From Psychrobacillus sp. FSL K6-4046 (GTDB taxonomy: Bacteria; Bacillota; Bacilli; Bacillales_A; Planococcaceae), in NCBI RefSeq assembly GCF_038624605.1, contig NZ_CP152020.1, positions 1,295,312-1,359,311 of the forward strand: 64,000 nucleotides of DNA, in the 5' to 3' direction. Within the stretch, counting starts at the first letter, position 1; each line of letters begins with the position of its first letter. Below, in pieces: positions 8,964 through 15,909 of this stretch. A program made the position numbers and the translations under genes. Under the pieces are notes generated by a model that was given only the letters and a program-made list of their open reading frames with translations, searched no databases and was not told the DNA's origin.

Positions 8964-9069
8964 AATATCACCCCATTTTTTTGTTACTTCTTACACAGAC
9001 GTTTTCACATAATAAAAGTTGTACGATATAACGCAGTCGTGAAAATCCAAGTAGTCAAAAAATTGGTTA

Positions 9070-9456
9070 TTGGTTTTACACTTCCTAGTCTTCATATTAT
9101 TGGACTCCTTAAATAAAGAATCATTAACAAATAAAATATGGTATTATTTAGGTAAAAAGGAGCTGGTTCAGATAGGAATTATAATTCTTTTAATATTCTT
9201 CATTGTCTTGGGTATAACAAACTTGATGGCATTCAAAATTACTGGAAAAAATAAAAGGAAAAGAATCTGGGCTGGAATAATTGTCTTACTTTTAACGCCT
9301 TTAGTTTTTTTTGTTACTTATGCAAGTGTGAGTCCCTTTGACCCTGGTGGGTTTGCAACTGGGATGCTTATGGTATTTTTCAGTTTTTTGTTTGCGCTTA
9401 ATGGTACGATTATCATAGTTATCGGTATATTTACGCAGAGGTCTAGAAACATCTAA
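9070..9456 (+). CDS. Hydrophobic membrane protein of unknown function (start uncertain)
   Basis: The frame opens after a TAG at 9052-9054 and contains no ATG in its first part; TTG 9070 is the first possible start and lacks a ribosome site. The product would have a hydrophobic N-terminus and three further membrane segments (about residues 34-57, 66-86 and 95-122) with a positive loop KITGKNKRKR. The missing start signal means it may be a 5'-truncated remnant. I do not recognise the family. Confidence 0.4.
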   Translation: MVLHFLVFILLDSLNKESLTNKIWYYLGKKELVQIGIIILLIFFIVLGITNLMAFKITGKNKRKRIWAGIIVLLLTPLVFFVTYASVSPFDPGGFATGMLMVFFSFLFALNGTIIIVIGIFTQRSRNI

Positions 9457-9543
9457 GTATGGGCAAAGTACAAGAAGGTGATCAGGTAAGATGCTCTTAT
9501 TTGCTTGGGTGCAAAAGAGTGATAGTAAAAGTCTTTGTAAAAT

Positions 9544-9645
9544 TTAAAATTTATTTCCTCTATCACTAAACCAATAGAAAGCACCTACGATAAAACAGAA
9601 AACAAAGAATAACAAACCAATAAACATTAAAATGGTAAAACCCAA
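9544..9645 (-). CDS. Small single-span membrane protein (33 residues)
   Basis: TTG 9645 is preceded by AAAAGAGG at a 5-base spacing and opens 33 codons with one long hydrophobic run (FTILMFIGLLFFVFCFIVG) and a polar end DRGNKF. It lies alone in the 390-base gap before the AlkD-like gene; nothing else was seen there. No homologue is recognised. Confidence 0.4.
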   Translation of the reverse strand: MGFTILMFIGLLFFVFCFIVGAFYWFSDRGNKF

Positions 9646-9849
9646 ATGTATACCTCTTTTCTCGGCAATCTTTAATAGTATTAGCTATAAATCTTACGAA
9701 ATTATATCTAACACAGTAGTTAAAAATTACTTTTTCTTACAGTTTATTATAATTTAATCTCTATAAATTAGAAATCTATTATGTTTAAGATGAAATGAAT
9801 GTTAGAAATAAGCGTATGTCAAAAATATAAAGTGGGGGGAAGCAATATC

Positions 9850-10557
9850 ATGAATATGGAAATGGTAATGCAGGAGCTCGAAGCGTTAGGAAAGGAACGA
9901 ACTAAAAAAAATTACCTTTCTAACGGTGCCCGGGAACCGCTTTTTGGGGTAGCTACAGGGGCAATGAAGCCAATTGCAAAGAAGATTAAAATTAATCAGC
10001 AGTTAGCGGAGGAGCTTTATGCGACAGGCAATTACGATGCGATGTACTTCGCAGGAATTATTGCAGATCCTAAAGCGATGAAGGTGTCTGATTTTGAGCG
10101 TTGGATAAAGGGGGCATATTTTTATATGCTGTCTGATTACGTTGTAGCCGTTACATTGTCCGAGTCTGATCTTGCACAAGACGTTGCCGATCAATGGATT
10201 GCAAGTGATGAAGAGTTAACAAGCTCAGCTGGTTGGAGCTGTTATTGTTGGCTATTAGGAAATAGAAAAGATGAGGAATTTTCTAAGAGTAAGATATCTA
10301 ATATGTTGGATATGGTGAGTAAAAGCATACATGATTCGCCCGAGCGAGTTAAATCCTCTATGAATAATTTTATTTACACCGTGGGGGTTTCCTATTTGCC
10401 GCTTCATGAAAAGGCTATAGAAACTGCTAAATCAATAGGAACAATAGAAATAAATCAGCATAAGAAAAAAAGTAGCCTTCTGGATGCATATAGCAATATA
10501 CAAAAAGAAATAGATAGGGATAGACTTGGTTTTAAAAGAAAATATGTAAGATGCTAA
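9850..10557 (+). CDS. AlkD-like DNA alkylation repair protein (HEAT-like repeat)
   Basis: The 235-residue product has the layout of small AlkD-superfamily proteins: VMQELEALGKERTKKNYLSNG at the start, the REPLFGV...MKPIAKKIK motif that precedes the helical repeats, then LYATGNYDAMYFAGIIADP, and helix pairs to the end. AlkD-type glycosylases excise bulky or cationic alkylpurines by wrapping DNA in HEAT-like repeats. Many members of this short subgroup are uncharacterised, so glycosylase activity is inference. ATG 9850 is chosen because GTGGGGGGAAG lies 7-17 bases upstream; the longer frame to 9799 has no ribosome site. It is an accessory gene with no operon partner. Confidence 0.75.
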   Translation: MNMEMVMQELEALGKERTKKNYLSNGAREPLFGVATGAMKPIAKKIKINQQLAEELYATGNYDAMYFAGIIADPKAMKVSDFERWIKGAYFYMLSDYVVAVTLSESDLAQDVADQWIASDEELTSSAGWSCYCWLLGNRKDEEFSKSKISNMLDMVSKSIHDSPERVKSSMNNFIYTVGVSYLPLHEKAIETAKSIGTIEINQHKKKSSLLDAYSNIQKEIDRDRLGFKRKYVRC

Positions 10558-10629
10558 TTTATAAAAATCCTTCTTGAGTATTCATTAATAAGATGATGAC
10601 TTCTAAAAAGTATAGAGAGAAGGCGTTCT

Positions 10630-11049
10630 GTGAAGAAAATTGCATGGATAGCGGTTATTGTCGTAACTATAGGTATAATTCTTATGAGATTTGGAATGGG
10701 CAACCAGGAGTACTCTGCGACAGACATATTAGAAAATGCAAACTTTAATGTAGATAACCAATTCTTAAATGTTCATAGTATTGATATAGAAAGAGAAAAT
10801 ATATTTGAAGAAGTTGAAATTCCATTAGAAAGACAGCACGATCTCATAAAGATTTTTAAGAATGCAAAATTTATACCAGCCGAATCAACTGCTGATCATG
10901 ATTATCGAATTAATATCACACTAAATACAGGCTATGCGATGTTCCTTGATTCAAAGAGGAGTTCCCTTTATGTTATCAGTTCAGAGAAAAACTATGAGAT
11001 GAAGGGTGGGGAAGAGTTCTTTGCCATTTTAAATAATGCAGAGAAATAA
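10630..11049 (+). CDS. Membrane-anchored extracytoplasmic protein of unknown function
   Basis: GTG 10630 follows AGAGAGAAGGCG. The 139-residue product starts KKIAWIAVIVVTIGIILM, an uncleaved signal anchor, then a soluble domain of about 115 residues with alternating strands (YRINITLNTGYAMFLDSKRSSLYVIS) and no cysteines. It resembles small secreted or anchored Bacillaceae proteins of unknown role. It is a single gene with its own terminator, convergent with acuC. Confidence 0.6.
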   Translation: MKKIAWIAVIVVTIGIILMRFGMGNQEYSATDILENANFNVDNQFLNVHSIDIERENIFEEVEIPLERQHDLIKIFKNAKFIPAESTADHDYRINITLNTGYAMFLDSKRSSLYVISSEKNYEMKGGEEFFAILNNAEK

Positions 11050-11085
11050 AAACAGAGTGGAGTTAATAACCACCCTGTTTTTTTA
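11049..11085 (+). terminator. Terminator between the anchored-protein gene and acuC
   Basis: AAACAG-A-GTGG pairs with CCAC-C-CTGTTT around a 9-base loop and is followed by seven T. Confidence 0.65.
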
Positions 11086-11096
11086 TGATTAAATTA

Positions 11097-12272
11097 TTAG
11101 TCTAGCTTTTTGTATGACTTTTGGCTTCGCAGCTGATACAAAGCTTTATCTAGCATTTGCTTGTTCTTTTCCGTTATCTCTAGCTTTCTAGGTATAGGCT
11201 CATATAGTGGATTTGGATCCATCCACGTTGGGATAAAGGGAATAGGTGACTCTGCGCTCCATCTATCGAGCCAGGCCTTTGGAAGATTCCCAGTTGGCGA
11301 TGGAATGTCATTCATCTCCATCCAAAGTAAAGACCAAGCCCTTGGGACGACTCTCCAAATATCATATCCACCACCACCAACCGCTATCCAACGACCTTCA
11401 CAATACTTATGTGCTAGCTCGTGGGCAAGTTTAGGTATTTCTCTATAGATATTCATCGTTCCATACAAGTGCGTGAGGGGGTCAAAAAAATGAGCATCGG
11501 CACCATTTTGACTTAAAATAACATCAGGCTTAAACCATTCGACAATCTCCGTTAAGCTTGTCCGATAAATATCCAGAAAAGAATCATCCTCTGTAAAGGC
11601 ATCGATGGGGAAATTAAAAGAAGTTCCATAGCCTTCACCAGTTCCTCTTTCGGTAATATTTCCGGTTCCAGGGAAAAGGTATCTTCCGGTTTCGTGAATA
11701 GAAACAGTACAAACATTAGGGTCGTCATAGAAGCTCCATTGCACGCCATCACCGTGATGAGCATCCGTGTCTATGTAAAGTACACGAGCATTATACTTTT
11801 CCTGCATATATTTAATCGCCACGGAACTGTCATTATAGACACAAAATCCAGAGGCTCTGCCTTTAAAACCATGATGCAGTCCCCCACCTAAATTTATCGC
11901 ATGGTTCGATTTTCCCTCCATTACATAATCTACAGCAGTCAGTGTGCCTCCAACTAAGCTGGCACTTGCTTCATGCATTTGGGGGAAAATTGGGGTATCT
12001 TCCGTTCCAATCCCATAACTCTCATATTTGGAGGTGCTCTCTGTCTCTTGACTAGCTTTTTTAACAATATCAATGTAACTAGGGTCATGCACTAAACATA
12101 GTTCTTCATCCGTTGCTATACGGGGTGCCACAATATCCGAAGGTGATAGTGAATTCATTTCCATTAAAAGGTCAACAGTAAGTGTCAGGCGTTTTTGGTT
12201 AAAGGGATGAGTTTCTGAAAATTTATAACCAAGCTGATTTTCTGAGAAGATAAAAACAGCATTCTTTTTCAT
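11097..12272 (-). CDS. acuC: Protein deacetylase AcuC (acetoin utilisation family, class I HDAC fold)
   Basis: AcuC removes acetyl groups from acetyl-CoA synthetase, reversing AcuA. The 391-residue product carries the histone-deacetylase catalytic set: HHGFKGRASGFCVYND, then YIDTDAHHGDGVQ with the metal-binding Asp and His, and a later LSQNGADAH metal site, ending with VGGGGYD. I chose ATG 12272 because it forms an ATGA overlap with the acuB stop, implying translational coupling; the longer frame to 12299 would run back into acuB. It is the last gene of acuABC. Confidence 0.95.
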   Translation of the reverse strand: MKKNAVFIFSENQLGYKFSETHPFNQKRLTLTVDLLMEMNSLSPSDIVAPRIATDEELCLVHDPSYIDIVKKASQETESTSKYESYGIGTEDTPIFPQMHEASASLVGGTLTAVDYVMEGKSNHAINLGGGLHHGFKGRASGFCVYNDSSVAIKYMQEKYNARVLYIDTDAHHGDGVQWSFYDDPNVCTVSIHETGRYLFPGTGNITERGTGEGYGTSFNFPIDAFTEDDSFLDIYRTSLTEIVEWFKPDVILSQNGADAHFFDPLTHLYGTMNIYREIPKLAHELAHKYCEGRWIAVGGGGYDIWRVVPRAWSLLWMEMNDIPSPTGNLPKAWLDRWSAESPIPFIPTWMDPNPLYEPIPRKLEITEKNKQMLDKALYQLRSQKSYKKLD

Positions 12273-12916
12273 ACATTCAATCCCGGCTGGCTTGGCCATA
12301 AAACCTCAAAGCCGGCATCTCTTACTGCTTGAACCAATTTCAGAGGATTCATCGTTTTGACACGTAAAACGAGAATTTTGTATTCACTATCATTTTTATC
12401 GGGATATACTAAGACGCTAAGTAAATTCACTTTTTGCTCATAAATTACTTTAGATATTTCAAATAAGACGCCTGGTCGGTTGGGTACACGTATTTCCATC
12501 TGAGATCCCGGCTGATGCACACCTGTCAGCTCGATAAATTTATAGAGAAGATCCGATTCTGTAATCATGCCGACTAGCTTTCCTTGACTCACTATAGGTA
12601 GGCAACCTATACGATTATCGTAGAAAATACTAGCTGTTTCTTCGACAAAATCAAGCGGGTGCCCAGTAATAGGGTTCTTAGTCATAATTTTTTCTAATGG
12701 CAAATCTAAAATTTCCGCATCCTTTCTATCCTGTAGAGAGGAGGGGGTTGCTTCCTTTAAGTCACGGTCTGTTACCACCCCTAAAACTTCACGTTCCTCA
12801 TTAACAATTGGTATGTGCCTAATACGTTTCTCCTTTAAGACTTTTAAAGCATCATTTATAGTATGTGACGGTGTTAAAGTAGGTACTGATGTATTCATGA
12901 TTTCTTCTACAAGCAT
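12269..12916 (-). CDS. acuB: Acetoin utilisation protein AcuB (CBS pair plus ACT domain)
   Basis: The 215-residue protein has two CBS motifs (residues about 5-62 and 75-130), each with the typical VTDRDL or ITESDL ending, followed by a C-terminal ACT-like domain beginning around IRVPNRPGVLFEISKVIYEQ. CBS pairs bind adenine nucleotides and ACT domains bind small metabolites, so a regulatory role in the acetyl-CoA synthetase acetylation switch is inferred; its molecular function is not settled. ATG 12916 has AAAGGGG upstream. It lies 39 bases after acuA and overlaps acuC by 4. Confidence 0.94.
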   Translation of the reverse strand: MLVEEIMNTSVPTLTPSHTINDALKVLKEKRIRHIPIVNEEREVLGVVTDRDLKEATPSSLQDRKDAEILDLPLEKIMTKNPITGHPLDFVEETASIFYDNRIGCLPIVSQGKLVGMITESDLLYKFIELTGVHQPGSQMEIRVPNRPGVLFEISKVIYEQKVNLLSVLVYPDKNDSEYKILVLRVKTMNPLKLVQAVRDAGFEVLWPSQPGLNV

Positions 12917-12955
12917 AAAACCAAACCCCTTTGTGAGAAATTTAAAACATCTTCC

Positions 12956-13588
12956 TTAATACATGAAGCGATTCATAAAACGTAATTGATCAAATTGCTG
13001 GATGGATTCATTGTCCACACGACTACCGATTTTGGCCATCAAGCAATTGGCTGGATGAGAGCTAATCTCTGGATCATCTGTTGCAAAATATTCAAGGCCA
13101 CCAGCCATCATCATTTTTTCCATCATCTTTCGGTACTCCCATACATTTAAACCAGTTCCTTTTAAATCCCAATGCCAGTAGTATTCAGTTGTTATCGTTA
13201 TATAATCTTCCATCGCATCGTCCATCATAGAGACTCTGAGTAATTCTTTTCCGACTCCAGTTCCACGGTATTTTGGAATAACTTCAATAGCCCCTAATTC
13301 TATTAAGTTTTCCATGTTCCCTTGGGACCAACGTTCTAGTGGGTCTGGGTGAAGAAATGTACAGTACCCAACAATCATGTCCTTTTCTCTAACAATGATA
13401 ATCCGACCCTCTGGTAACTTTGCAATTTCGATAATTGCTTTCTGTTGTTGTTGAGGATTTCGAAATGCTATTAAATCCTCATGGAAAGTCAACTTGGCTA
13501 ATTCTTCAGATGCTACGGGTCCTTCAATAGTAATTGGACCATGCTTTGTCTCTTTCTCTATCGAATAAAATACTTTTTTATGTTCCAC
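12956..13588 (-). CDS. acuA: Protein acetyltransferase AcuA (GNAT), acetylates AcsA
   Basis: AcuA acetylates the active-site lysine of acetyl-CoA synthetase and switches it off. The 210-residue product has a GNAT core with AIEVIPKYRGTGVGKELL (about 99-116), the acetyl-CoA-binding loop, and the family-specific tyrosine-rich region ITTEYYWHWDLKG. The start is GTG 13588 with AGGTGG upstream. It is divergent from acsA across 172 bases holding a cre-like site, the B. subtilis arrangement. Together AcuA, AcuC and AcsA form a closed acetylation/deacetylation loop. Confidence 0.95.
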   Translation of the reverse strand: MEHKKVFYSIEKETKHGPITIEGPVASEELAKLTFHEDLIAFRNPQQQQKAIIEIAKLPEGRIIIVREKDMIVGYCTFLHPDPLERWSQGNMENLIELGAIEVIPKYRGTGVGKELLRVSMMDDAMEDYITITTEYYWHWDLKGTGLNVWEYRKMMEKMMMAGGLEYFATDDPEISSHPANCLMAKIGSRVDNESIQQFDQLRFMNRFMY

Positions 13589-13644
13589 ATATTCACCACC
13601 TATAATTTAGTTACAGTTGCCACTATTATACATGATTTTTTAAG

Positions 13645-13660
13645 AAGAAAGCGATTACTT
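13645..13660. promoter_or_regulatory. Candidate cre (CcpA) site between acuA and acsA
   Basis: AAGAAAGCGATTACTT matches the 16-base consensus WTGNAARCGNWWWCAW at all but two constrained positions. It lies in the divergent intergenic region, where B. subtilis also uses CcpA to repress acsA and acuABC. Confidence 0.5.
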
Positions 13661-13760
13661 CAGTTATGTAACAAAACATTCAAAAAAGTTAAAACATTAG
13701 CATTACTTTGTGAGAGTATTGTAGAATATAAGAGAGTATATTTAGAAAGGGTGAATTGGG

Positions 13761-15479
13761 ATGAAAATCGAAGCGTTACCAGTAGTACAAGAGGAGTATC
13801 AATTAAAGGACTATGAGAAAACTGCTCAGGATTTTCAATGGGAGGAAGCTGAAAAGTCTTTTTCCTGGTATGAGACAGGCAAGGTGAATATGGCATACGA
13901 AGCGATTGACCGTCATGCAGCATCAGATATTAAGGACAAGGTAGCCTTATATTATCAAGATGTTGATCGCAAGGAGTCATATACATTTGCTAACATGAAA
14001 ACCTGGACAGACAAAGCTGCAAACGTTTACAAAGAGCACTCTAATTTAGCAAAAGGGGACCGCCTATTTATTTTTATGCCAAGATCTCCGGAATTATATT
14101 TTGCTTTGCTAGGGGCAGTAAAAATGGGCGCAATTGTTGGTCCATTGTTTGAAGCCTTTATGGAAGGGGCAGTATATGATCGTTTACTAGATAGCGAAGC
14201 GAAGGCAATTGTCACTACACCTGAATTGCTAGGAAGAATACCTTTAGATCGTCTACCAGATTTGGAAACTGTTTTTCTAGTGGGAGACAATATTCAAGAG
14301 GATGATAAATTTGTAGATTTTAATAAGGCGTTAAACAATGCCTCTGATGAATTTGAAATAGAATGGGTAGATAAAGAAGATGGACTTATACTGCATTATA
14401 CTTCTGGCTCTACTGGTAAGCCTAAAGGAATATTACATGTTCATTATGCGATGGTTCAACACTATCAGTCCATGAAATGGGTTATGGATATAAGAGAAGA
14501 TGATATCTATTGGTGTACGGCAGACCCAGGTTGGGTTACTGGAACTTCCTATGGAATATTTGGACCTTGGCTTGCTGGAACAACTTCCTTAATCTTAGGT
14601 GGACGTTTCTCACCAGATGCTTGGTATAAAGCAATAGAAGAATATAAGGTTACGGTTTGGTACAGTGCTCCAACTGCTTTTCGTATGCTAATGGGAGCCG
14701 GGGATGGCATCGTGAAGAAATATGATCTAACCTCCCTGCGTCATGTATTATCAGTTGGTGAGCCACTTAACCCTGAGGTTATTAAGTGGGGAATGCAGGT
14801 ATTCAATAAACGAATTCATGATACTTGGTGGATGACTGAAACAGGCGCTCAAATGATTTGTAACTATGGCTGCCTACCTATTAAGCCAGGCTCCATGGGG
14901 AAACCATTGCCAGGCGTTAAGGCTGCAATTATTGATAACAATGGAGTAGAGGTCCCACCATTCACAATGGGTAACCTTGCCATTAAAAAAGGATGGCCAT
15001 CTATGATGCGTCAGGTTTGGAAAAACCAAGAAAAGTTTGAATCCTATTTTATTAATGATGAATGGTACTTCTCAGGAGATTCCGCATATATGGATGATGA
15101 TGGTTATTTCTGGTTTCAAGGAAGAGTAGACGACGTAATTATGACCTCAGGTGAGCGTGTAGGTCCATTCGAAGTGGAAAGTAAATTGTTAGAGCATCCT
15201 GCAATTCTTGAGGCAGGAGTAATAGGGAAGCCAGATCCAGTCCGTGGAGAGATTATTAAAGCATTTGTTGCTTTAAATGAAGGGTATGAGCCTTCTGATG
15301 AGCTCATTGCAGATATTCAGCAATTTGTGAAGAAGGGTCTTGCCGCTCATGCTGCTCCTAGAGAAATTGAGTTTAAGGATAAGCTACCTAAAACCAGAAG
15401 CGGTAAGATTATGCGCCGAGTATTAAAGGCATGGGAATTACAGCTTCCAACTGGTGATTTATCTACGATGGAAGACTAG
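13761..15479 (+). CDS. acsA: Acetyl-CoA synthetase (AMP-forming)
   Basis: It converts acetate, ATP and CoA to acetyl-CoA through acetyl-AMP. The 572-residue product shows the adenylate-forming motifs in order: YTSGSTGKPKGILH (about residues 213-226), WWMTETGAQM (about 356-365), YFSGDSAYMDDDGYFWFQGR (435-454) and the C-terminal PKTRSGKIMRR, whose lysine is the AcuA acetylation target. Length and sequence fit B. subtilis AcsA, which is shorter than proteobacterial Acs. GAAAGGGTG precedes ATG 13761. It is controlled with acuABC through the shared divergent region. Confidence 0.97.
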   Translation: MKIEALPVVQEEYQLKDYEKTAQDFQWEEAEKSFSWYETGKVNMAYEAIDRHAASDIKDKVALYYQDVDRKESYTFANMKTWTDKAANVYKEHSNLAKGDRLFIFMPRSPELYFALLGAVKMGAIVGPLFEAFMEGAVYDRLLDSEAKAIVTTPELLGRIPLDRLPDLETVFLVGDNIQEDDKFVDFNKALNNASDEFEIEWVDKEDGLILHYTSGSTGKPKGILHVHYAMVQHYQSMKWVMDIREDDIYWCTADPGWVTGTSYGIFGPWLAGTTSLILGGRFSPDAWYKAIEEYKVTVWYSAPTAFRMLMGAGDGIVKKYDLTSLRHVLSVGEPLNPEVIKWGMQVFNKRIHDTWWMTETGAQMICNYGCLPIKPGSMGKPLPGVKAAIIDNNGVEVPPFTMGNLAIKKGWPSMMRQVWKNQEKFESYFINDEWYFSGDSAYMDDDGYFWFQGRVDDVIMTSGERVGPFEVESKLLEHPAILEAGVIGKPDPVRGEIIKAFVALNEGYEPSDELIADIQQFVKKGLAAHAAPREIEFKDKLPKTRSGKIMRRVLKAWELQLPTGDLSTMED

Positions 15480-15537
15480 TTTTTTCACAAAAGCACATTG
15501 GAATATTGTTAGGAAATTTTAATTGTTATTCAAATTA

Positions 15538-15575
15538 GGGGCACTAATTCGCATATGAATTAGTGCTCCTTTTTT
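15538..15575 (+). terminator. Terminator of acsA
   Basis: GGGGCACTAATTC pairs with GAATTAGTGCTCC (one G:U) around GCATAT and is followed by seven T. Confidence 0.85.
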
Positions 15576-15707
15576 ATTTAGTTTTATTGGTGGTCACGCA
15601 AAAAATATATTGGAAGGGGAAAAATGGAAATCACACTATTTTTATTCTGCATGTATTATTTTTTTCAATTACTAGTTGTGGTGTCTGAAGTTCTTTTTTA
15701 TCGAAAC

Positions 15708-15743
15708 AAAAAAGCGATGACTATTAGTCACCGCTTTTTCTCT
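15708..15743 (-). terminator. Second hairpin terminator, probably for the convergent PBP gene
   Basis: AAAAAGCG-A-TGACTA / TAGTCA-C-CGCTTTTT is flanked by A and T runs, so it can act on both strands. The remaining bases between here and the acsA terminator show no gene. Confidence 0.65.
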
Positions 15744-15746
15744 TTA

Positions 15747-15907
15747 TTTAGGAAATTATAAAATTCTGAACCTGTGGATAAATTAATGTCTAGCTCCAGC
15801 GCCTTGCCCCTCGGGTCAAATGGATAAAAGCTCCGGTGGCTGAGGAACTGCCTCCTCGCTTTTCTCCATTTGCCTGTCGGGGCAGAGACAGGCGCCTGCG
15901 CTTTTCT
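15747..15907 (-). repeat. Dispersed repeat family A, copy 1
   Basis: Reverse complement of the tandem copies at 60871-61159. It shares GCCCCGACAGGCAAATGG, GAGGAGGCAGTTCCTCAG, TTTGACCCGAGGGGCAAGG and the tail GACATTAATTTATCC...CAGGTTCA...TATAATTTCCTAAA. Internal inverted repeats (GCCTGTC / GACAGGC) predict a structured RNA. It ends 3 bases before the stop codon of the PBP gene. It encodes nothing recognisable. Confidence 0.85.
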
Positions 15908-15909
15908 TG

